DNA of 64,000 bases. Origin: Macrolepiota albuminosa (lineage: Eukaryota > Basidiomycota > Agaricomycetes > Agaricales > Agaricaceae). The translations under genes and the position numbers were made by a program. The notes under the pieces are model-generated. The model was not told the origin of the DNA. It saw only the letters and a program-made list of their open reading frames with translations, and did no database searches. This document shows positions 23,178 through 34,117 of the stretch, in pieces. Every line of letters starts with the position of its first letter. Within the stretch, counting starts at the first letter, position 1. Where the stretch lies: NCBI GenBank assembly GCA_027475525.1, contig JAMWFC010000066.1:1-64000 (forward strand), given 5' to 3'.

Positions 23178-23498
23178 GATAAAATACGTAGGCAGATTCA
23201 GAAAACGTTGTGGATTTGGCGTATCGAGTGAATGTTATGATATACGAGATGCCTTAGCATGTCTCAGTCATGTGATCATGTCAGGCAAAGTACAGGTTCT
23301 ACCTAGAACAATCTCACCTCCTATCTTCGGGTTCCACCCTCGAACTGGAACCGATCAAAAACTCTCCTGGTAAGTTGCTCGACCAATTCATCATGGGTTT
23401 CCAGGGCAAGCAATTGAATTGCTCAGTCGGAGTGTGAGTTCCATTCTCCAAGATCTTGGGCCAGCAACACAAAAGTTTACGCTTGCCTCCTCGAGGGA
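23178..23498. other. Short intergenic gap
   Basis: No supported gene. A minus-strand frame at 23314-23520 is probably the non-coding downstream part of the BTB-like fragment. Confidence 0.35.
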
Positions 23499-23732
23499 TT
23501 AAGGATCCTTTTGGAGACACAAGTCTTCAAAGGCAGGGATTATCCGGTGATATATGCTGTGCCTCACGGCTAAGTGAAGCCTCTCAACTAAGCTACTAGT
23601 AAGCGGATTGAGAGATTCAGGGTGTTTGATCACTTTTGCTCGAACAGTCGTGAAGGCATATCGATCTGCAATATATAAGAGATAGACCCATTTTTCGATT
23701 CGAGGTTTATTATCTGTAATGAGCCGGTCCAC
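23499..23732 (-). CDS. BTB-protein C-terminal helical fragment (partial)
   Basis: The minus-strand frame reads WVYLLYIADRYAFTTVRAK, RLHLAVRHSIYHRIIPAFE and DLCLQKDPLSLEEAS. This resembles the alpha-helical region that follows the BTB/POZ domain in the large Agaricomycete BTB family, where a W..L...A.R..F..VR motif is followed by a PLS.EEA segment. An upstream GT-AG intron (about 23733-23766) could join it to KRMDDLN, but no BTB core is recognisable further upstream. It is probably a truncated family member. Function, if any, is unknown; relatives are proposed ubiquitin-ligase adaptors. Confidence 0.4.
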   Translation of the reverse strand: MDRLITDNKPRIEKWVYLLYIADRYAFTTVRAKVIKHPESLNPLTSSLVERLHLAVRHSIYHRIIPAFEDLCLQKDP

Positions 23733-23766
23733 TATATAGATTAATGTGTGGCATCATCTTAACCTA

Positions 23767-24898
23767 CCATTTAGATCATCCATTCTCTTCATCATGTTGG
23801 CACCAGCATACAAGTAGTACCTATGCATTCACAGCCTGGATGGGAAAAAAAATCCAGCAGTAACTCGAATTCCGTTGCTGTTTACCTGGAGCGCTTCAAT
23901 TCGACTACGTTGTCAACATGTCGTAGAAGATGTCGATGAGCTGTTACCGGTAGACGCTGGAAAAGCTGATTACATCGTCTGAGTCAGGTTGGATCAATTC
24001 CACTAAGTGACAGATATCTGATGTAACAGATTGTCAAGTAAAAATGAACCATATATAGGGCTTATATATCAAATAGATCAAAGATCGGCATTGTGCATTA
24101 CCGTCGAGGGAATTGTAGGTGTGGTCTTAACGCCGTCACTTGTCGTATGGATTGAATTATGTGACATAGATGGGTACCGATGTATAATATACTTTCCTCG
24201 CACAGTTGTGTGTATGTGGCTACGTGCCGGAAGATGACAGGTGTTGGCTTGTATTTCCGAAAGCTTTCCTCAGGTCTCGAGCTTACAATCGTCTTGCTAT
24301 AGATACTGAGTTCTTGTCAAGCTCCGTAGACTCAAAACACATCAATGGCTAAACTTCTCCATATGTAAAGAACGATGATGACCTTGCTTCGCAATGCCGT
24401 ATTACCTAGCGCTGTCCTTCTGGGGATGTGCCAGAGGATCAATCATGGTTCATGCTGTGTTTCAGGAGCTTGTTAATGTTAATGTAACTGAGGCGATGTT
24501 TTTCTGACACGCAAAAGGATCGAGATTTGACAGGTCCTTCGCGTCTTCAAGGTGATCTGAAAGCGCTTGTCATTTATATTCTGCATTAGGACTCTCCACG
24601 GTTTGCTAATATCAAGTCAGACGTTGAGCTGACAAGCCTGTCGTAGAAGCTGTAGACAAGAAAAAACTGTTAAAGCCACTTGCTGATACTGTATCCTAGT
24701 CTGATTTAACGCTGGTATGTTTTAAGCGTCAGAACTAAAGGTATTCAGCTACACATGGAGAAATAGTATTTATAGAAACAAGCCATAGAGAAGATTTCAC
24801 ACAGGACTGTCCATCATAGTTTTATGTCGTTATTAACCTGTGTCCTCCCTGTACAGGTGCTCGAAATTCGCGAGTCGGGTTTCTGCTAATCTCGCATA
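23767..24898. other. Intergenic without recognised genes
   Basis: About 1.1 kb. Possible degenerate upstream exons of the BTB-like fragment occur to about 23960. The rest shows only short frames on both strands. Confidence 0.4.
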
Positions 24899-26105
24899 TT
24901 ACGCACAGAGACGACCAAGGTTGACGCTTAATCCAAGCTTAAACTTCGTGTTTGTGCGTGGGACAACGTTTCGGGGAATGAATATCTCTTTTGCATGGAG
25001 AGACTTCTTGGTGACCTCCATCAGCTCCTTAAGTGTGTGCATGAACCCTGCAGAAAGAGAAATGTCAGCCTTGTATGTAAGTTAGCGAAAAGAATGCTCA
25101 AACCAGGGTAATGGTGGTTTGTGGAGACTCCAACATAACTCAATGGTTGCTTGGAGTGGAACCAAGGGAATCGTTTGGGCTCGAGGAGATCATATTGCTG
25201 TTGGAAGGCCTGTATCGATGCCTTCAACGAACTGCAAGCATCCTCTGCAACCCGATTTTGATCAATACTGCGATTACTTTGCCCACATCGTGTTCGGACC
25301 GTCTTTAAATAAAATTCATTGAAAAGAAGGTCGAATTTGGTAAAAACCACGACTACGGGGATATTTCCTAAAGCAGTATGCCATTCAAAGCGATGACAGA
25401 TAATTTGGAGAATACTCACGAGTGACAGCGAGCTTTAGGAGGTCCTCATCAGCAGTTTGCATTAAACGTGCCCCAGTACGTGGGGTTTCTATGCATAGCC
25501 TATGGAGGTGTCTATAAGCTACGTCTGCATTGAAGTTGCAGCGGTGTTACCACAGTGCATGAATCCGTTGATCAAAGGGCAAGTTCTTTTGTGATCTCTG
25601 ACGAATGAAGGTTTCAATGACCGTCCAATGCTCAGTAGAGCCTGGCTCAAATCCATTGCTGTCGTGAAGCGCAAAGTAAGGATTGTCATCGGAGATGTAT
25701 TCTCGATTGATATTAGCCGTCCCAGCGCGGCCATCAGCAATGTCAATGTCCTGTTTGCAGTCATGAATGGTCCAGTCGAGAAAGGCCGATGCGAAAACCT
25801 CACCTGTTGGCTGACGTTGAAGATGCTGGCGATAAGTGAGGATTTCCCCACCCCTGTCTGCAAAATACAGAAGAAGCATTATGGTCAACTTATTGTTTCT
25901 GAGTATCACTGGAGAGGACCTACATTTCCTACAACTAAAATCCGAAATCTTCGAACGGTAAGTAGAACCAAGCTGTTTGTCAAAGAGTAATGAGGACCAA
26001 CCTGTATTGAGGAGTGTTCAAGATGGCAGGGTCAGTGACTGAAGAAGCATCTACTGCAGTAACAGCCCGCGATGCATCAGTGGTGGGTTCAGAACGAGAA
26101 TTCAT
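24899..26105 (-). CDS. P-loop GTPase-like G-domain protein
   Basis: Minus-strand exons assemble a small G-domain protein of a family expanded in Agaricomycetes. Exon 1 (26105-26002) ends NTPQYR and joins to FRILVVGN. The next junction makes VVGNTGVGKSSLI, the P-loop (G1). DSNGFEPG is the G3-like site, WLCIETPRTGARL follows, and VVVVFTKFDLLFN holds the TKxD (G4) guanine-specificity motif. Splice joins restore SQQDIDIAD, HALWLCIE and VTRNIPVV. The C-terminal part (SYVGVSTNHHYP, then FMHTLKELMEVTKKSLH) ends at the stop at 24899-24901, shorter than many relatives. The exon near 25250-25320 is not fully resolved. Role unknown; some relatives are annotated as AIG1- or GTP1-like. Confidence 0.68.
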
Positions 26106-27169
26106 CCCAAGAATATTGACCGTTGGTTGCCACAAGAAGTCCTCGCTGGAACGAAACAAGATATACATACAACGTGATAGTAACGTGGCTAAGACACGGT
26201 CAGGACGCACTGCCTTGCAAGCATTCAGGTGGTTGAAGTGTTTTTAGCACAGATAACTTGAAGAAGAAGAGAAAGGTACTAGGCTTACCTAAACAAACGA
26301 GGCTGTCACCCTTGAGCCACCAACAACCATGCCTTGAGCAGCCTACAATACAATTACGCTACAGGTCGCTTCATTTTGTCGCTTTGAAATGACTTTAACC
26401 TTGCCCAGGCCAGAGCCTGATACGAGCTCGAGTGGCAACCACACTACTAAAGTGAGTGAATCTTGATTAATTGATTTCCCATTCCCTGCTGGCAAAATAT
26501 ATAACCACTTATTAGTAATTGAAATGAAACAAAGAAAGAGATGACCGAATAGGGTTACACTTGCTTCTATCATTTCTTATCCAGGTCTACACCGCCCTCT
26601 AAAGCTTGACGTTTCTGATTCCGAGTTATGTCATCTTATCTTTGTGATGTTATCTATTCCCGCGCCACACCTTTGGAGGCTATGTACATCGTAGCATATG
26701 ACCCATCAAATATTTCCATGGCAACGCGGAGTTTGTGTCCACGATGGCACGATAAAACACAGCATAAAACCATGTTTGTCTACATTGGTCTGCGGGATCT
26801 TGTACCTGGGACAATCATGTGTCTTGTTCAATCTTCAAAGGCATTCCCCATCCATAGTGGAGGGAGGATATGGCCTTAAGCTCGGCCCTGATACCATGTA
26901 TGCCGATTATTATGTATAAAGGCGTAAGTTTTTAATGTGTAGTCTTGGTCGCCTAATCAGCCCTATACGAGAACATTCCCCCATATGGTCCTATATTTCC
27001 GACGATCAACATATGTTTTTTTTTCAAAGTTCGGAGTGATCGTGAATGACAGCCTTCATCAAGGTGTTGACGTAATTTTCCATTTCTCACACATGGACAA
27101 GTACTGCTCTCACAATATGTTGTGTTTGTGTGTGTGAAATTCCTTGGCCTTTCGCTGATTTCTACTACC
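26106..27169. other. Intergenic between divergent genes
   Basis: About 1.06 kb between divergent starts (G-domain gene on -, dienelactone hydrolase on +). Frames at 26343-26573 (-) and 26628-26879 (+) have no family resemblance. Holds both promoters. Confidence 0.4.
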
Positions 27170-28375
27170 ATGAGTTGTCCGGACTGTTTGACCGGGGACA
27201 TGCTCCCTGGCGAACCTACAGGAGCTTATAATATTCAAGGCGCATATCTCGCACCAGCCCGCGGCAGTTCACATAACTCGGGCTGTGCTATCCTTCTCCT
27301 GACGGATGCATTTGGTCTCCCTCTTAAGAACTCAAAAATCCTTGCGGATAAGTTCGCGACGGAACTCAAATGTGATGTCTGGGTTCCAGACTACTTCGAA
27401 GGTATGTATATGAGATTCTCATTCATCTAGGGATTATGCTTCGAAGTCAACATTTCTATCATCAGGGCGGCCACTTGCAGATTTGGACTCTATGCATTTA
27501 TTACCAGACCGTTCCGGTGTCAAAATGACTCTTTTCAGATGGCTTAGATTCATTCTGGCGATGATTCCAAAAATCCCTGCCGCCTATAGTAGCAGATCGT
27601 CTGTGGTCGATGCTAGGCTTTCCAAGGCAAGCTTAATACCATGAGGGGCATAGCTCGCCTGTTTAACATATCTATTATTATAGTTCATCGCGGCCATTGT
27701 GGAAGAGAAGAAATACCACAAACTCGGTGCTGTGGGGTTTGTTTCCATCATTTATAAGACATTTAGTACGTTCACTCATGTAGACCGTTCACTTCCTCTA
27801 CAAACCGGCCAGGTATTGCTTTGGTGGTGCAACGGCCATTCGTCTCGGCTCGACGGGTCTGGTTCAAAGCATTGTTATCTGCCATCCAGGACCCTTTTCT
27901 ATTGAGCAGGCCAAGGCTATCAAAGTAAGGACCCGGGACAGCTTACTCCCGTCCAGTAATCGATGCAGAACCTGAATCTGAGAACATCTGATTAAACAGG
28001 TGCCATCCTCATGGGTATGCGCTGAAGGTTTGACCTCGCTTTAGTTCCCTTCTCCATTAATCAAATGACTTTTAACTCAGACGACCTGTTTTTCGGTCAT
28101 GCGTATCGCCTACAAGTTGAGGCTTCCTTCGCGGAACGTCAAGGAACCGACAAATTTGTCGATTATGAATTCACGGATTACGAAGGTTGGATTAGTGTGG
28201 CGTTGCTGTGAAGTATTTCATACTGATCGTGTCTCTTTGATTCTCGACAGGGACAGCACATGGTTTCGCGGCTCGGCCTAATCTGAGTCTCGCTAAAGTT
28301 ACAGAAGCGCATAAGAAGGCGTTTCAACAAGCTGTCGATTGGTTTTCAAAAACGCTCATCCCAGTCTCGAGCTAA
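27170..28375 (+). CDS. Dienelactone hydrolase family alpha/beta hydrolase
   Basis: Seven exons (27170-27401, 27476-27626, 27684-27736, 27813-27924, 28000-28027, 28081-28185, 28251-28375) encode about 268 residues. The family hydrolyses cyclic esters such as dienelactone. The triad is readable: Cys in GYCFGG (spanning exons 3/4), Asp in AEDDLFFG and His in GTAHGF. The N-terminus MSCPDCLTG is typical of fungal cytosolic members. The second intron begins GCAAGC after RLSK, a GC-AG intron, because FIAAIVEEKK continues the reading frame after TTATAG. Exon 5 is only 28 nt (VPSSWVCAE). No lesion seen. Substrate cannot be inferred from sequence. Confidence 0.88.
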
Positions 28376-29120
28376 ATTTGACGTTTAAATTAATAACTCA
28401 TGGTAGCAAGACGATGTACAATATATATACTCAGTCCTGAAAGATGCTCAGCTCACGTTCTCAATAAAGAATCAGCCTTATTTGATCACGTAAGTAAAAC
28501 TACGGAACAGGTGACAAAATCAAATGTTCATGGGGCATAAACTCTCTGAATCGCACTTTGTAAATCTTCCTTCCCCCAGCCTTTTTTGACCTTTCCAAAC
28601 AGTTCTCGAGATCCATTACGAATCACATATCGTCTACATGGCTACCTACTTCGCTTGAAAAGTGTCTAGCTTTCCTGTGTTTTCATGGAACTTGAACTGC
28701 ATATAATAACACTCCCCATCGAGACAATTGGTTGATGGTAGTAGCACTGATAGGACGGTACAGCAAGGATACCCTCAATGCATTGAACAAGAGTAAGCGA
28801 AGAATCGTTGTAGCAAGGAAATCTCAGCCAGAAGCCTGATTTGTCACCTTTAGTATTGTGACCTTGCTGGACATTGAATGTACTCTGAAAACAAGTAGAT
28901 TATACAGATAGTTAAGCACGACGGAGCCATCCCACTGCTAAACCAGTCATCATACGCATGGTATCTGGATATGCACTGTTGCTCTCTTTTAGTAGGCCGG
29001 CCAGGTGATGACATACATGCATGGGATACGATAGATATTCCGCTTGCGGGAAACCGGGGTATTTAGCCAAAGTCCTACAGCCGATTCATTAGGCCCTAAC
29101 GGAACCAAGGTGGAACATGC
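28376..29120. other. Intergenic, convergent 3' ends
   Basis: About 745 bp between the dienelactone hydrolase stop (+) and the HECT_2 gene stop (-). No recognised gene or repeat. Confidence 0.45.
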
Positions 29121-32100
29121 TCACCTTTTAAGATCCGGTGTCCGTTCCGAAGGCGTCAAGATTTTGAAAAGGACTTTGGCAGCATGTATGGATGCACTCT
29201 TTGGTATAGTATATGGGGTGGGAGTGGTATAAGCAAGCCGGATGCTGGGCTTGAACAGCCAGATCTAGAACATAGCAAACGTGATCAGTTATGGCGAAAG
29301 TTTGAAGGAGGAAAACTATACCAGAATGCGAGGAAGTTCCTCTTCCTCATCCAAAATAACAAATCTGTATGTTGCATGGGCCCGAACAAATTCCGTCATA
29401 TCTTCGACAAGGAATGCTGAAAATGGTATTCTAAAGGGTCTAGACAAGCATTTTGAGCACGTCCGTCAAATAAAAAGTATATGTACACGCACTCAATGTT
29501 CAGGCTAACTGGGCGAATGGCAAACTTGAGCAGCCTGAAGACATTCAACATCTCATCGCCCTTTCGGTGATTTTGATATCGACCCAAGACAGCTCCACAA
29601 AAGCATCGAGCAAGCCGCCAGTCTTCTCCAGCCTAAAAAGATGGTCATAAGTACTGACTAAATCTCGCACAACGCGTAGAAAAAAAATAGTAAGGAATGT
29701 GGACTCAATCGTAGCTCCCATGACGTGTGCCTCATAAACACGAGAGTTGTTTGAGCGAGCAAGCGAACATGGTCAGAAACCATGTCCGTTATTCTAGGAC
29801 GTTTTGTATCAACCGATATAGTCGCCACCTTCCTGCTCATCCGCATCTCAGCTTTATGTTGTGCCTCCCCAAAACCATCGTGGGCTTCGAAGAGCCACAA
29901 GCACAAGCATCAAAAGCTTCAGATACAGCAAGGCCGGGCAACCGCTGGTAGGGGCCAGCGCCGGTCTTCTTAGCCATCCAGTTGTAATAAAGAGAAGAGA
30001 AAAGAGACAGTTTACAGAAAAAAGGGTGAGTGACCCACCTTAGCTTCAGCCGCAAGACGAAGATTGTGCCGTGCCATAGATGACTCCTCAAATAGGATAT
30101 AGCTTCCACCAACAAGGGCTTGTTCGGCCTCCGGCCAAAATCCAGTTTTCCCATGTTTCACGACTTGATCATGTAGCTTCTGATCAGAGTGGCACATCCA
30201 CGCGTCAACAAGCTCCTGCCAATGCTCCGACGGTAGATCGCGGTATTCATTAACCTTCGTGGCTTGCACGAGGATAAGCGAGCACGATGCACAAATGAAG
30301 GACGAGGGCCTTGCAGCCGCCAGTTGTGCTGCATCAAGTAGCGGAGGTGGATCCTCAACAGGCGCATCGGCAGAGGGACGCGGGCCGATGGTGGTCAGCT
30401 TGATTTCATAATGCGTGCTTTGGACACGGACTTCTTGCTTGCCGGGAAGGACGCGGGCGGGAAGGATTAGAGGTAGGGAGTTGCGAGATCCGCTGCGGAT
30501 GATGAGACGGTCACCCCCTTCAGAGTAACTTTCCGGAAAGGGCGGGAGGACCTCTGCTTCTATGTCAACCCCTGGGGTCGCACCGGTCACAGTAAAGAAT
30601 ACAATCACGTGTTGCAGGTTTTCATGGTTCTCTGCGACATAATGTACTTCAAACCCGACTGGAGATCTACGTCAACACCTGAGACAATAGACGAAGGAAT
30701 AGCATACCACTTGAAGTTGATGGTGGACGAGATTGCGAGGTCCCAGAACTACTGTTGGCGGATGATGATCTCGATGAAGATGAGCGGAGCCAAGATAGTG
30801 GAGGAGCTGAGAGACTGCGGTGCCTCGAACTCTTGTTATCTTCATGGGGCGTCCCTTGCACATCAGAGTCGTCATCTATAAGACGTGCAGGGGGCGATTC
30901 TTTGACAAATTCTGGAAGTGTGAGTAGGGCTTTCGGATCAGCTCTTATCACGGACGCAGGAACTGCCTCGCGAATGAATTCTGGAAGCGTGAGGAGAGCG
31001 TGAGGGTCCTTCACCCGAGGCTGCATCACTGCGTCCTGGGTGTGCAGACGTCCCGCTGAGGAATGTTCTGCGAGCTGTTCAACGAAAGCTTGTTTCTGAG
31101 GGAATATACTGATAAAGATGTCCCTGTTGATAATAATTTATCAACATACCTTGGCTAATTCTTTTTGTCGGGCCTTCTCCAGCCTACCATGAAGCCCTTC
31201 TTCGAGGACGACACTTTGATTAGTAAGTGTTCGTTCCGATGCCTTTCCCAGAAGATCCAACATCCTTTCAAGGTCGTTTATGTCATTTTCGCTCTGTTTT
31301 CCAGTCTTTGGGGTGTACATTCCATCCATCCTGGCTTTCTCCATCTGCGCGAGTTTGGTTGTCTTTAGTTCCACGCGCTGGCTGTGCAGCTGTGGTGCGA
31401 CAAGATACAACCTGTCTATAGCCTTAGTCACGCCCTCGAGGTCGAGCCTCATCTTTTCATCCACTTGTCGTGATGACATTGTGGGTGAATGAAGGGGATG
31501 ACGAGATTTGGAGTCGATGGATGTTCGAACACCGGCCTCATCGTATTCCGGGAGTATGTCACTATGATAATCATCGTAACCATCCTCAAAATCATAATCC
31601 GGAGGAAGGCTGATGGCATCAGGTTGTTGACGCAAGATGTGTTCTGCGTGCTCCTTGCACATAGTCATAACAGATTCGAGCTCCTCGTCAACCTTATTCC
31701 ACAGGAGGGCAGCTTCTACTACCAAGACGGGAGGCGCGTCCGGTGCTAAGATATCTGGTTGCGATGAAAGGCGCTCGATCTGTAGATCACTGAGATGGCG
31801 CCTTAAAAGAGAGAAGGGATCTGAAGGGCCAGCAGCATCAATGGGGCTGGGAGAGGTAACCTTCGACGAGGACTGTGTCGAGCTCGACTGAATTGTTGAT
31901 AACCTCTGGAGATGAGACAACAAAGAAACAAGTGAATTTGCGAGCAGCGCATGGGCGGGTTCCAAGCTGGACGAAACTTCATTAACCCTTGTGCGGAGTT
32001 CGTTTAGCAATTCGGCATCATCCTGTCCGCTAGCGATTTGGATCATACCCTTTGTCCCTTGTTTGTTGCGAAGATTGGTGACGAGGGTCTGGAGTGCGGA

Positions 32101-32541
32101 AGAGGACCATTCGGCAACCGTGTCTGACGTGTCTGACGTTTGAGAACCTGGGGATGTCGAGTGTCTGCGGTCTGGAACTATTGGGCTCCAACCAACCGGA
32201 ACAGAGAGAAGGTTGTTCAAAGTAATGAGACACGATTTCTGGACATGTATAATGGATGGCATGACTTTTTTCTGTTGAAACCTTTAAGTAATCACTTAGG
32301 AAACAAATGAATGACATGAGCTCACTAGAACACCTTGATTATCGTGTTTTAGTGCAGTTTCCGACTCCAATTCCTGAGGTAAATCTGATTGACCATCCAC
32401 TCGCTGACAGGGAACATCATCCAACGATTGTTTTTGTAATTGAGCGAACTGTTCTATGGGGAACGGGCTCGGGATTCCAGAAGTCAAGAGCGGACTCGAT
32501 GATGGGCGTGCAAGTTGTTTTGGATGAGTTAAAGTTGCCAT
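29121..32541 (-). CDS. Coiled-coil protein with C-terminal HECT_2 (UBE3D/Ipa1-like) domain
   Basis: Minus strand, at least seven exons: 32541 to about 32345, 32271-31150, 31095-30708, 30658-30039, 29632 to about 29495, about 29430-29360, and 29265-29121. The C-terminal half is the HECT-like E2-binding domain of UBE3D/Ipa1: FICASCS, YRDLPSEHWQELVDAWMCH, ARCFCGAVLGRYQ, FRLLKFAIRPVS, EFVRAHATYRFVILDEEEE and IWLFKPSIRLAYT. The family is a ubiquitin-ligase-like factor, linked in yeast to mRNA 3'-end processing. The N-terminal half is Ser-rich with predicted helices (KAIDRLYLVAPQLHSQRVEL) and a LLTLPEF repeat. A 49-nt GT-AG intron (30707-30659) joins both halves in frame, so one product of about 950 residues is likely. 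The alternative is two adjacent genes. The intron after LRLAAEAK is about 400 nt, far longer than its neighbours. Confidence 0.65.
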
Positions 32542-34117
32542 TTTTTCTCACAAAGAAGGTCGTCGGGGCTGAGCGCTGAGCAGTCTTCCGTGGCAACATT
32601 GAATGGATTTGAAGGCAAAGATGTACAGTATAAACTCACATCGTGTTTTTTTAGTATCGTGCAGACGAGATCGCAAATTAATGCACAAGCCAATTTGAGG
32701 TAAGAGCGAGTAAAGGGTGGGATATGATCTGATTCGTGTATTTCGCCTCGCCACTGATTGGCGCCAAAACCAACAGCTATCCACACGCCTGACTATCACT
32801 GAGAGGCGTGAACGTCGATTATCTTGGTCTTGCTCTTTCTCCAGACTCCTCTGACGATGCTGATCAACCACAGCCACCGCTTGAGTTGTCCATGATTTTT
32901 TTGAGAAATGAAAAATGACCATTCTCAGTCCTGATCACGTGTTATCTTTTGCGTCAGGCTTCGAAACAATCTTTCTCCTCCCTTTTACTTACTTATCCTC
33001 ACTCACTCTGGATACTGTTCTTAGGTCTGTCATTCATTGTATTATCTCAAAATACACGGAGTAGCCTCAACTCGTCATGACATAATATTTACCTCGTTGT
33101 ATTTGATACTGTACGGTAACTATGTAATTTACGTGATCCTGATACTCCCTTCGTCCTTCAAGCTTCAGAACTCTTGGACTCCCAAATTGACTCGCGAGCA
33201 AGGATGAGTATTGAGTGAAAATACTAATTTAAATGCGCAAGAAGCTTGCAAGCCTTGATAATTGCCACTTTATTTACCTCGGCAGATGTCACGAATCAAA
33301 TCAAGCCGGTAATGCTCTTAAGACGACGTCCATAGCTCGTGAAGCCAAGCGATTCCTTGCTAGCATGAACTTGGCGTGACGCTGCAGGAGTGATCTGACT
33401 ATTCTTCAGTTGAATACTTCGCGGAGAAATAACACATAGCGTAGAAAATCTGGTTGTTCTAACTATTCCGCATGAGCTTAATGTCCTCATGCATGAACAG
33501 GACAATTGATGTTTCGAGCAAAAAAAATGATGACAACGTAAAATCTGTCACAATACATTGGTGGTTTAGACTATGTATGGGCTAATCTTACACTGTGCGT
33601 CGACCACGTATAGGAAGAGATGATGTCCTCGAGTCTTTCTTTTTTCGTATGCCGGGGTGCAGTTCCAGCCGTGTTATACTCGGCAGAAGCACTCTGAGGA
33701 ATCCCGAGAGACTTATTTGAACTTGGAGATTCTAAACCACTGAAGAGTATGTGGTTAGGACTACGTATATGATGTAAATCCTTGATTTCAATGGTGGTAG
33801 TCAATGAAAAAGGATTGAATGAATCTATTTATGTCACCGGCCACATGTTGTACTCTACTCCTGTTTTTTGTGTAACCGGTCTCGTAATGGTGTACTTGTA
33901 TTCTAATTATGAGGCCGGATCGCCCTCGTTCCTCTGGCTTCCGAGAAGGACAGCAATCGTTGCCGTTCAAGTCATTTAATCTCTCCAGTCAAGCTTCTGA
34001 GGGCGACTGGTTATCCTCAGAACTAGGACGGCATGAGGGAACTACTTAGCTGATATTAAGTATCATCTACCTGGACCCTGATAAGAAAAATCATCGCTCG
34101 ATCAGGGCCCTTGCCAC
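32542..34117. other. Intergenic between divergent genes
   Basis: About 1.6 kb between divergent starts. No supported gene: candidate frames at 32548-32922 (-) and 33296-33505 (-) are short and unrecognised. Contains both promoters. Confidence 0.4.

Noticed and set aside
26628..26919. Two overlapping + strand frames upstream of the dienelactone hydrolase
   Set aside because: Short, mutually overlapping, no domain; lie where a divergent promoter is expected.
30659..30707. Start of a separate HECT_2 gene at an ATG near 30702
   Set aside because: That frame stops after 13 codons, and using a donor within it would leave an intron of only about 20 nt. The in-frame 49-nt intron fits better.
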